From: Lachnospiraceae bacterium
GTDB lineage: Bacteria; Bacillota; Clostridia; Lachnospirales; Lachnospiraceae
DNA length: 37,921 bases
Direction: 5' to 3'
Assembly (NCBI GenBank): GCA_011959805.1
Contig: BLMC01000024.1
Span: forward strand, 1 to 37,921
Part shown: piece by piece, positions 16,003 to 23,438 of the stretch
Position numbering within the stretch: the stretch's first letter is position 1
Layout: each line of letters opens with the position of its first letter
Program-made: the position numbers and the translations under genes
The notes under the pieces: model-generated
Told to the model about the DNA's origin: nothing
The model's database searches: none
Seen by the model: only the letters and a program-made list of their open reading frames with translations

Positions 16003-17082
16003 ATGAAAATAGTATCAGTTGTAGGCGCGAGGCCTCAGTTTATAAAGGCAGCAGCAGTATCACGAGTGATTAGAAAATATGTAACAGAAATATTGGTTCA
16101 TACTGGACAGCATTATGATAGTAGTATGTCCAATATATTTTTTGAACAATTGGATATTCCAAAGCCTAACTATAATTTGGGAGTGGGATCAGGCTCTCAT
16201 GCAAAACAAACAGCAGAAATGTTGGTCAAATTAGAGGAAATTTTTTTAAAAGAAGAACCCAATTATGTGCTAGTATACGGGGATACAAATTCTACATTGG
16301 CAGCAGCGTTGGCGGCATCTAAAATATTAGTTCCAGTCATTCATGTGGAAGCAGGTTTACGGTCTTTTAATATGGCGATGCCAGAGGAACAAAACCGAAT
16401 ATTGACAGATCATATTTCAGAATATTTATTTTGCCCGACACAGACTGCGGTAAAGAATTTGGAGAAAGAAAATATTACAAGTAATGTTTATTGTATTGGA
16501 GATGTGATGTGTGATGCAGTGCACTTCTACCTAGAAAAGATAAGAGAAATTTCAAAAAGTATCTTTATGGCAAAACTTCAGTTGTTGTTTCAGTGGGACA
16601 AGCAATTGCAAAATTGGTATATTGCTACAGTGCATAGAGCCGAAAATACAGAAAATGAAATGGCATTGTGTGAAATCCTTAAAGCTTTTGAGAAATTAGA
16701 GTATCCTGTTATTTTTCCAGTGCATCCAAGGATTAGGAAATTTATTGACCAACTTATGGATAAAAATCATTATCAAAATATATGTTTTGTTGAGCCATTG
16801 GGATATTTAGAGATGCTTTACTTTACGGACAATGCAGTGAAGGTGATAACTGATTCAGGAGGTTTGCAGAAAGAAGCATATATTATGCATAAGAATGTTG
16901 TTACGTTGAGAAACCAAACAGAATGGGTAGAGACACTTGAAGGCAACCATAATATATTATGTACGATTGATAGCAAAAGTATTCTTGAAGCTGTTCAAAG
17001 AACAGATATTAAAGATCACTTTGATGATTGCTTATATGGCAATGGGAATGCAGTAGGGAAAATGTGTAGAATATTGTTTTGA
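16003..17082 (+). CDS. wecB: UDP-N-acetylglucosamine 2-epimerase, non-hydrolysing (WecB-like)
   Basis: A 359-residue enzyme of the WecB/MnaA/NeuC superfamily. Motifs along the chain are GARPQFIKA (residues 8-16), VYGDTNSTLAAALAA, HVEAGLRSFNMAMPEEQNR, VHRAENTE, PVHPR and ITDSGGLQKEA, all standard positions in the two Rossmann domains around the UDP-sugar. WecB-like members convert UDP-GlcNAc to UDP-ManNAc; the hydrolysing NeuC branch releases ManNAc or analogues for sialic/legionaminic acid synthesis. The choice between the branches needs a tree. The GGAGGAAAAC ribosome site precedes the ATG. A palindromic MITE-like element lies 36 bases after the gene. Confidence 0.85.
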   Translation: MKIVSVVGARPQFIKAAAVSRVIRKYVTEILVHTGQHYDSSMSNIFFEQLDIPKPNYNLGVGSGSHAKQTAEMLVKLEEIFLKEEPNYVLVYGDTNSTLAAALAASKILVPVIHVEAGLRSFNMAMPEEQNRILTDHISEYLFCPTQTAVKNLEKENITSNVYCIGDVMCDAVHFYLEKIREISKSIFMAKLQLLFQWDKQLQNWYIATVHRAENTENEMALCEILKAFEKLEYPVIFPVHPRIRKFIDQLMDKNHYQNICFVEPLGYLEMLYFTDNAVKVITDSGGLQKEAYIMHKNVVTLRNQTEWVETLEGNHNILCTIDSKSILEAVQRTDIKDHFDDCLYGNGNAVGKMCRILF

Positions 17083-17117
17083 TTCTATATTTTATAACAG
17101 CAGGATAAAAATCAGGG

Positions 17118-17270
17118 AAAACCTATAACAGTTCAGTCTAGGACTTTGCACTACGCTGCAAAGTCCGTAGGAATATGTAGTGGTTGAGATGCATCAAGCC
17201 ACCACGAAGTGGTTTTGCATGGCTTGATGTTCGTAACAGGAAACCGAAGGCTGAACTGATACGAAAACCT
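17118..17270. mobile_element. MITE-like palindromic element with 7-bp flanking direct repeats, copy 1
   Basis: The 139-bp core (17125-17263) starts ATAACAGTTCAG and ends CTGAACTGATACG. It is flanked on both sides by AAAACCT (17118-17124 and 17264-17270), as expected for a target-site duplication. Inside are two strong hairpins: GGACTTTGCA/TGCAAAGTCC (17141-17166) and CATCAAGCC/GGCTTGATG (17192-17229), the second with an inner ACCAC-gaa-GTGGT. CGTAACAGG stands before the right end. A second copy with the same plan but different stem sequences lies at 36218-36368. No protein is encoded, so mobilisation in trans would be required. Confidence 0.7.
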
Positions 17271-17298
17271 TAATTTTTTCTAAGGGAGATGTAGACAA

Positions 17299-18489
17299 AT
17301 GGAAAACTGTTTGGTCTGGGGAGTTGGCAAAATAGGCAGTAGCAGTGTATTAAAGGATATTTTATCACAAAAGTATCATGTTAGAGCATATTGTGACAGT
17401 AGTATGAATGGTGGAGAAATAATCAATGGTTTAAAAGTAATAGGTATTGATGAGATAGATAGATTTATAAAAGATGAGCAAATTACTGTTATTTTAATTG
17501 CGGCGCTGAACAAAGATATCATAAAAAGCATTAGAGAAAGTATTGTAGAAAAAATTACAGCGAATATCAGGATTTTGGAATTATATGATTCAGAATTGGA
17601 TAGTATGGAAAATTTGTATTTGTCAAATGTACATAAAGCAATGAAATTCCAGTGGGATGTCAATTTTGCAAACCAGTCCAAAGTATGGGTAGCAAATTTA
17701 ATAAGCGAGATAGAATACTGGACGGATGCATACTGTAAGACGCAAGGTACATTTCTCACTCCTTATATTGAAAATACGAATTTTACGACGTATTATCCTG
17801 AGTACAAAGAATTTGCAGCTCAGTTAAAAGAGAATGCGCTTATTTTAGATATTGGAGGAGGAATTGTCTCAAAATTGGGATGCAATACAGACCAAGGGTG
17901 CCTACTTCAAATTAGAACAATCGATCCCTTAGCATACTGGTATAATCAGTTTTTACCGATGGATATTTCAGAGAGTAAGAAGTGTCAGTTTGGATTATTT
18001 GAATTTATTGCAGACTTTTATCACAAAGAAAGTGTGGATGGTATTGTGATTAATAATGCGTTGGACCATTGCATAGACCCTTTTAAGAGTATTTTGGAAT
18101 GCTTGTACATATTGAAGACGAATAGTCAAATGGGGTTGTTGCATAGAAGGGCTGAGGCAGTTTATGAGAAATATTCTGGTCTGCATAGATGGAATATTGA
18201 CTATAATACGAAAGACCACTTTATAATTTGGAATCAACATCATGCAATCAATGTTACAGAAGCATTGCGTGAGATTGCAGAGATTAACTTGACACATTCG
18301 GAAGAATCCCTTCCAAGAGAAAAACAGATAATTAAAATTGAAATTAAAAAAAAGAATAATTTTGAATTGGAGCAATTTGTAGATATCAAGGAAGAAAGAT
18401 ATTTTCTGGCAAGTCTGTTAGAACATTTAATGAAATATTATGCAGAAAATGATATTAGTCATATATATCAAAAAATGCATTCACTTTAA
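17299..18489 (+). CDS. methyltransferase-like protein with N-terminal Rossmann-like module
   Basis: A 396-residue protein. Residues 1 to about 95 are a diverged copy of the shared module (CLVWGVGKIGSSSVL, AYCDSSMNGGEIINGLKVIGIDEI). From about 130 on it resembles a class I methyltransferase: ALILDIGGGIVSKLG is motif I, TIDPLAYWY follows strand 2, and VDGIVINNALDHCIDPFKSI is the strand-4 to helix region (HxxDP-like). The C-terminal tail of about 40 residues is also found in a remnant at 15840-15965. The protein probably methylates a sugar of the glycan, but the substrate is not known and the N-terminal module may have a separate role. It is the first gene after the palindromic element. Confidence 0.65.
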   Translation: MENCLVWGVGKIGSSSVLKDILSQKYHVRAYCDSSMNGGEIINGLKVIGIDEIDRFIKDEQITVILIAALNKDIIKSIRESIVEKITANIRILELYDSELDSMENLYLSNVHKAMKFQWDVNFANQSKVWVANLISEIEYWTDAYCKTQGTFLTPYIENTNFTTYYPEYKEFAAQLKENALILDIGGGIVSKLGCNTDQGCLLQIRTIDPLAYWYNQFLPMDISESKKCQFGLFEFIADFYHKESVDGIVINNALDHCIDPFKSILECLYILKTNSQMGLLHRRAEAVYEKYSGLHRWNIDYNTKDHFIIWNQHHAINVTEALREIAEINLTHSEESLPREKQIIKIEIKKKNNFELEQFVDIKEERYFLASLLEHLMKYYAENDISHIYQKMHSL

Positions 18490-18506
18490 AATAGTGGAGA
18501 AAAGAA

Positions 18507-19658
18507 ATGCTATTAAGATGTACTTCATTTGAACAAATGCGTAGAGAGATTGAGGACAAGAACAGACCGATTGTCATATTTGGAGCAGGTGTTATTGGCA
18601 CCGTTACAGTGCCAGAGATTTTGCGGCAATATCACCTGTCAGAGCGTGTAATGTGCTATATCGATAATAATTGTAAAGAACAAAGAAAAACAATCAATGT
18701 AGCAAATAAAGTAGTGGATATTGCTCCAGTTGATCAATTAAACGAGGCTGATAAAAATACAGCAATCATAATTGCTATCAGCAGATATGCAGAAGTATTA
18801 GAGCAATTAAGCAATATGCTTTGTACGCAACACATGCTTTGTTTTATTATGCCAATGATGTGTATCCATAATTTTTGCAACAGTATTTCAGAGGGCATTC
18901 CAGTATTATCAGATAAACCACTCATTCCTAAAAAGATTCATTATATGTGGTTGGGAAAAAAGCAGATTCCTGATAAACTGCAAAAGTGCATTGACAGTTG
19001 GGAAAAATATTGTCCCGATTATGAAATTATACGATGGGATGAATCAAACTATGATATAACAAAAAATGATTATATGAAACAGGCATATGAGGCAAAAGCA
19101 TATGGTTTTGTACCAGATTATGCGCGGCTCGATATTTTATACCAACACGGCGGAATATATATGGATACAGATGTGGAAGTGGTTAGAAATTTAGAGGATA
19201 TGCTTTATCAGCAGGCATTTTGTGGCGTAGAAAAGTGGCAGACAATAAATTTTGGCGGATGCAGTGGTGCGGTTAAAGGGCACGAGGCAATCTTAAAGGT
19301 GCTAAATGAGCGGGAAAACGTCTCCTTTTTTATGAAAGATGGAAGTCCTAATAGAACGACTTGTGGGTTTTATGATACGAATGTGGCGCTGAAAAATGGA
19401 TATATCATAAATGGGAAAACGCAAAATATTATGGGAATGAATATCTATGCATCGGATTATTTTCATCCTTATGATTATATGTCCATGCAGACAAACCAAA
19501 CCAATCATACATATTCTATCCATTGGTTTAATGGTGGATGGTTGGATGAAAAGACGCGGCAAGCAAATATGCTTGTTTCTCAAAAGTATGACAGCATTTA
19601 TCAACAGTGTATAAAAAACCAAGAAAAAAGTATCGACGATAAAATAGATATGAACTAG
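18507..19658 (+). CDS. capsular-type glycosyltransferase (DXD sugar-binding) with N-terminal Rossmann-like module
   Basis: A 383-residue protein. Residues about 20-110 form the shared nucleotide-binding-like module (IVIFGAGVIGTVTVPEIL, CYIDNNCKEQ). From about 145 the sequence KKIHYMWLGKKQIPDKL opens the Gly_transf_sug/TcdA-TcdB-like GT-A domain, with DYARLDILYQHGGIYMDTDVEV carrying the DXD metal and donor site. Such enzymes use a UDP- or GDP-sugar and are common in capsule and glycoprotein loci. It starts 17 bases after the methyltransferase and lies 15 bases before the pentulose-phosphate epimerase homologue. Linkage and sugar are unknown. Confidence 0.78.
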   Translation: MLLRCTSFEQMRREIEDKNRPIVIFGAGVIGTVTVPEILRQYHLSERVMCYIDNNCKEQRKTINVANKVVDIAPVDQLNEADKNTAIIIAISRYAEVLEQLSNMLCTQHMLCFIMPMMCIHNFCNSISEGIPVLSDKPLIPKKIHYMWLGKKQIPDKLQKCIDSWEKYCPDYEIIRWDESNYDITKNDYMKQAYEAKAYGFVPDYARLDILYQHGGIYMDTDVEVVRNLEDMLYQQAFCGVEKWQTINFGGCSGAVKGHEAILKVLNERENVSFFMKDGSPNRTTCGFYDTNVALKNGYIINGKTQNIMGMNIYASDYFHPYDYMSMQTNQTNHTYSIHWFNGGWLDEKTRQANMLVSQKYDSIYQQCIKNQEKSIDDKIDMN

Positions 19659-19673
19659 CGGGAGATAAAACTT

Positions 19674-20357
19674 ATGACCTTGGAACTCACAGCTTCTTTA
19701 ATGTGCGCAAATTATGGCAACTTGGAGAAAGAAATCAAAGAGCTTGACGAGGGTGGTATCGACTCTTTCCACATTGATATTATGGATGGGCGGTTTGTGC
19801 CTAACTTTGCAATGTCGTTAAACGACATGAAATATATAGCTAGTGCGACAAAAAAACCACTAGATGTGCATTTGATGATTGAGCACCCTAACAACAATGT
19901 GCAATTATTTTTAAACAATCTTCGTCCTGGCGATACAGTTTATATTCATCCAGAGGCAGAATATCATCCTTCTACGACCTTGCAAAAAATTATTGATGCT
20001 GATATGGTTCCTGGGATTGCGATTAATCCAGGAACTAGTGTAGAAACAGTTTATGAAATGCTCCGCATTGTAAAAAAAGTCCTGATTATGACAGTGAATC
20101 CAGGGAATGCAGGACAAATGTACATGCCTTATGTTGGAAAGAAGATTACACGGTTGTTAAATTTAAAAGATGAGATGAAATTTAAAACCTATTGGGACGG
20201 GGCATGTAGTGCGGACAAGATTCTTAAATTTGCGCCGATGGGAATGGACGGATTTGTGCTTGGCACTACACTTTTGTTTGGAAAAGAAAGATCTTATAAG
20301 GAAGTAATACAAGAAATTCGTCGTTATTGTGATAACTGTGATAGGAACAAACGTTAA
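19674..20357 (+). CDS. ribulose-phosphate 3-epimerase family protein (diverged)
   Basis: A 227-residue TIM-barrel protein. SFHIDIMDGRFVPNF carries the expected metal-site His/Asp, DVHLMIE the second His, and MTVNPGNAGQ the phosphate loop. The first block reads ASLMCAN in place of the usual S-I-L-S-A-D, and the C-terminal acidic block is YWDGACS in place of V-D-G-G-I. The core catalytic residues appear kept, but these changes suggest a specialised paralogue (for example acting on an allulose-, ribulose- or xylulose-type phosphate) and not the housekeeping pentose-phosphate enzyme. It stands directly before a cytidylyltransferase gene, so it may supply a pentulose phosphate for CDP activation. 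That pathway is inference. Confidence 0.75.
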   Translation: MTLELTASLMCANYGNLEKEIKELDEGGIDSFHIDIMDGRFVPNFAMSLNDMKYIASATKKPLDVHLMIEHPNNNVQLFLNNLRPGDTVYIHPEAEYHPSTTLQKIIDADMVPGIAINPGTSVETVYEMLRIVKKVLIMTVNPGNAGQMYMPYVGKKITRLLNLKDEMKFKTYWDGACSADKILKFAPMGMDGFVLGTTLLFGKERSYKEVIQEIRRYCDNCDRNKR

Positions 20358-20418
20358 ACGAGATTAGAACAAAAAGTTATGGTGAGTTGCGATTCAATAG
20401 TTTCGTTGGAGGATAGGT

Positions 20419-21126
20419 ATGAATATTGCACTGATTTTATCAGGAGGGACAGGTACACGCCTTGGAGCCAATATTCCCAAACAATATATAAAGGTAGACG
20501 GCAGAATGGTCATTTCTTATTGTATTGAACAGTTTGTAAAACATAAAGAAATTGATGCGATTCAGATTGTGGCCAATAGGCAGTGGCATAATACAATCCA
20601 AGCATATTTTGAAAAGCTTGATTGTTCTCAAAAAGGCAATCATACAAAGTTTCGCGGTTTTTCTAAACCGGGGGAAAATAGACAATTGTCAATATATCAT
20701 GGACTGCAAGATATTCTTTTGTATGCATTAGAATCGGATAAGATAATAATACATGATGCAGCAAGGCCCTTAATATCTGCACAGATAATAACAGATAGCC
20801 TAAAGGCATTAGAGGGACATGACGGTGTGATTCCAGTGCTTTCTATAAAAGATACAGTATATAGAAGCGAGGATGGAAAGGAAATTAGTGCATTGATTGA
20901 CCGAAGTAAAATTTATGCAGGACAGGCGCCAGAGACTTTTCGACTTGGAAAATATTATAAAGCGAATGTAAAATTATTACCAGACAAAATATGGTCGGTG
21001 AATGGTTCCACAGAACCCGCAGTCCTAGCAGGATTGGATATTGTTATGATACCTGGCGATGAGAAAAATTTTAAAATAACAACAAAAGAGGATTTAAAAC
21101 GATTTTGTGAAGTGCTGAAAAGTTGA
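20419..21126 (+). CDS. IspD/TarI-like cytidylyltransferase
   Basis: A 235-residue nucleotidyltransferase. LILSGGTGTRLGANIPKQY is the CTP-binding loop of the IspD/TarI family, HDAARPLI the second conserved block, and the C-terminal FKITTKEDLKR the third. TarI-type enzymes make CDP-ribitol from ribitol 5-phosphate; IspD makes CDP-methylerythritol. The location at the end of a glycan locus and next to a pentulose epimerase favours a CDP-polyol or CDP-sugar precursor over isoprenoid synthesis. No TarJ-type reductase is present in the window. The gene is followed by an intrinsic terminator, the likely end of the glycan operon. Confidence 0.78.
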   Translation: MNIALILSGGTGTRLGANIPKQYIKVDGRMVISYCIEQFVKHKEIDAIQIVANRQWHNTIQAYFEKLDCSQKGNHTKFRGFSKPGENRQLSIYHGLQDILLYALESDKIIIHDAARPLISAQIITDSLKALEGHDGVIPVLSIKDTVYRSEDGKEISALIDRSKIYAGQAPETFRLGKYYKANVKLLPDKIWSVNGSTEPAVLAGLDIVMIPGDEKNFKITTKEDLKRFCEVLKS

Positions 21127-21152
21127 AAAAATAGAATGAAACAACAGGAAAA

Positions 21153-21178
21153 GATGAGTGCGTTGGCGCTCATTTTTT
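21153..21178 (+). terminator. intrinsic terminator at the end of the glycan locus
   Basis: ATGAGTGC and GCGCTCAT form an 8-bp stem (one G-T pair) with a GTTG loop, followed by TTTTTT. It stands about 30 bases after the cytidylyltransferase stop. Confidence 0.8.
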
Positions 21179-21409
21179 ATGCGCACAGACGCGGATAGGA
21201 AATATGCCGCAAGAGTTTACATATAGCACTAACTTTTCTTCTTGTTCTGTCTAGTAAAGCAAAAATCATTGTGGTAAAATAACAGAAGAGTCGTCAAATA
21301 GACAATTGTTTATTTCACTTCAGTCCCTAAGATTGAAGTGCAGTTAGTTACGAATACTTGGCATAAGAAGAATACACGATAGGTTTTTTGATAGAAAAAG
21401 GTGCGATAA
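21179..21409. other. intergenic region before jetA: truncated structured repeat and a leader hairpin
   Basis: No gene is seen. The segment right after the terminator (ATGCGCACAGACGCGGATAGGAA) resembles the start of the structured repeat units at 37575-37748 and ends early. CACTTCA and TGAAGTG (about 21317-21341) form a hairpin in what should be the jetA leader. The jetA promoter could not be fixed. Confidence 0.45.
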
Positions 21410-22843
21410 ATGATATTAAAAAAGATGATTCCAAAAGATTTTTATAAGTTATTCCGAACTAGAAATATGGATGCATATATGACATTTTTGATTGCCATCT
21501 ATGATGAAAATAATGAGATTTATACAGCGCTTGGACTTACTATAGAGGACGGTCAGGCAATTATTGGCGAATTAATTAGTAGGATGCAGATTGAATGGAT
21601 GGATGACAGTGAGGAGACAGAAGAAAACATGGTCTTTGAAGGAACAGGAACCTCCTCTGCTATTCTTAATACGCTGATTCGTTGGGGGTGGATTAAGAAA
21701 GACTATGATGAACAGTTAAACACTTATATTTTGTCTTTTCCAGAATATAGTCAGCTCTATGTAGAACTGTTTAAGAAGCTTTTTAGCGCAGATGACAGCA
21801 GAGAGCGAGAGAGTATTCTTTCTATATATAGTGCACTTTTTACCTATCAGGCAGACAAGGAGAAAAATAATGATATTTTAAAAAGTGCCTTGATTACCTC
21901 TAAAAATTTGGAGACGCTTCTTGCAAATATGCAATATGGAATGCGGACTTACTTTGATGTGCTTTCAAGAAGCAAAAATTTTATTGAAATACAGCAGGTG
22001 CTTGTGGACGAGATTAATAATAGTGACAGTGAAAAATATGCGATTCTTACAACAACAGATAGTTTTTATCGTTATAAAGAGTCTGTAAAAGAATTAATTA
22101 CTCAGATTTTGAGTCAGCATGATCAAAAAAAAGTCGAGTTGTCAAAGGCATTACATGCGTATGAGAAGAATCGTTCTGCGTGTGCACAGTTACATAAGGC
22201 TTTGCAGTATAATGATGAGGCAGTCGAGCTTGTCTACAAAATAGACCGTCAGTTTGATTTGATTGAGCGAAAATATAATAAGCTAGTGGAGCAGAAGGTA
22301 GTCTTTGCCAAGCGCGCGCTTGCTCGAATCCACTATATTTTTCAGGAAGGTGCAGCTGATGAAGACAATGTGATTCGACTGGTTCGACTCATAGAAAAAA
22401 GTGCAAATTCAGAGCAGATTTTGGAAGATTTAAGAGGGAAAATTTCATTGACAGCACCGTTTAAGATGTTTGATGACAATAGTGTTTATAAGCGGCATGA
22501 TGGCAGTGAGAAATTGTTTGAACCGTTGGTAGTAGAACGTTTAGAAGAACAAAATACAACAAAAATTACGGATTTTGTGCCAAAACCACGCTACACAAAG
22601 AAAGAATTGCAGGCATTTTGTGCGCGCAATGTTAAGAACGGAGCGTTTCAAGCGACCGCAGAGACTGTTCAATCGGTGGAGGATTTGGAAAAGCTTTTGT
22701 TTTTGTGGCAGGAAGTCACTGGAAAACAACCAAAACAAGACCCAATACAGCTTGGAGAAGAGCTTCAAAGTAAGGAAGGATTTACTTTTTCTGCGCTTCG
22801 TATCGCGATAGAGGAGGAAGATAACAATGAAATACATGGATGA
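21410..22843 (+). CDS. jetA: JetA/MukF-like kleisin subunit of an SMC (Wadjet-type) complex
   Basis: A 477-residue protein with the order, size and neighbours of JetA. It starts MILKKMIPKDFYKLFRTRNMDAYM, a winged-helix-like N-terminus, and continues through long helical segments (about 190-320) to a C-terminal part rich in charged residues. In MukBEF/MksBEF and Wadjet complexes this subunit bridges the two ATPase heads as the kleisin and binds the MukE/JetB dimer. The next gene overlaps its end by 17 bases, so expression is coupled. The identification rests mainly on the three-gene order with the unmistakable ATPase downstream. Confidence 0.75.
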   Translation: MILKKMIPKDFYKLFRTRNMDAYMTFLIAIYDENNEIYTALGLTIEDGQAIIGELISRMQIEWMDDSEETEENMVFEGTGTSSAILNTLIRWGWIKKDYDEQLNTYILSFPEYSQLYVELFKKLFSADDSRERESILSIYSALFTYQADKEKNNDILKSALITSKNLETLLANMQYGMRTYFDVLSRSKNFIEIQQVLVDEINNSDSEKYAILTTTDSFYRYKESVKELITQILSQHDQKKVELSKALHAYEKNRSACAQLHKALQYNDEAVELVYKIDRQFDLIERKYNKLVEQKVVFAKRALARIHYIFQEGAADEDNVIRLVRLIEKSANSEQILEDLRGKISLTAPFKMFDDNSVYKRHDGSEKLFEPLVVERLEEQNTTKITDFVPKPRYTKKELQAFCARNVKNGAFQATAETVQSVEDLEKLLFLWQEVTGKQPKQDPIQLGEELQSKEGFTFSALRIAIEEEDNNEIHG

Positions 22844-23438
22844 GCTGTCACAAAGTGAGGCGGCAGGAATTAAGAAAACAATACAGGATTTGTTTCGCCA
22901 GACTTGTATTTTGCAAATAAAATGTGACCCAGTGACACTCATACAACGAGATAATCCCAGATATCGGATTTGTGCAAATCATAGGGAATTTATTGCGGAT
23001 TATTTGTCGGTGCTCGACTGTGAACTGGTACATGATCCCCAAGAGCATATCTTTCGCATAAAAGGAGAAAGTATGCCGATTGACAGATTGACCCTTACAG
23101 GAACCCGTATTTTATTAATTCTTAAAATCATTTATCGAGATAGGATTATGGGAGAAGGGCTCAATGCAACAGTGACTTGTCTTCGGGAAATTCGCGAGAT
23201 TGGAAGCAATACCAATCTATTGACAAGGAAACTGACAATGCAGGAATGGCAGGATACATTGGCTATACTTAAGGTACATCAAATAATAGAGTTGCCTGGA
23301 GCGATTGGCAATCTCGAGGATGATTCTCCAATTTATATCTATAGTACCATTAATATTTTTTGTTCGTCAGTAGAGATTAATGAATTGATTAAAAAGTATG
23401 AGGAGTCGACAGGTGAAGAAAGCGAAGAAGATATTTAA
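22827..23438 (+). CDS. jetB: JetB/MukE-like subunit (DUF4194) of an SMC complex
   Basis: A 203-residue protein, GAGGAGG just before the ATG. Its size and position between kleisin and ATPase are those of JetB/MksE. LTGTRILLILKIIYRDRIM is a typical winged-helix segment of the DUF4194 family. The subunit would bind the kleisin and DNA. The gene overlaps jetA by 17 bases and jetC starts inside it, so the three proteins are made in fixed ratio. Confidence 0.75.
   Translation: MKYMDELSQSEAAGIKKTIQDLFRQTCILQIKCDPVTLIQRDNPRYRICANHREFIADYLSVLDCELVHDPQEHIFRIKGESMPIDRLTLTGTRILLILKIIYRDRIMGEGLNATVTCLREIREIGSNTNLLTRKLTMQEWQDTLAILKVHQIIELPGAIGNLEDDSPIYIYSTINIFCSSVEINELIKKYEESTGEESEEDI

Noticed and set aside
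17118-17270. CRISPR array or riboswitch reading of the palindromic region after wecB
   Set aside because: There are no repeated spacers. The flanking direct repeats and a second copy elsewhere with the same ends fit a mobile element better.
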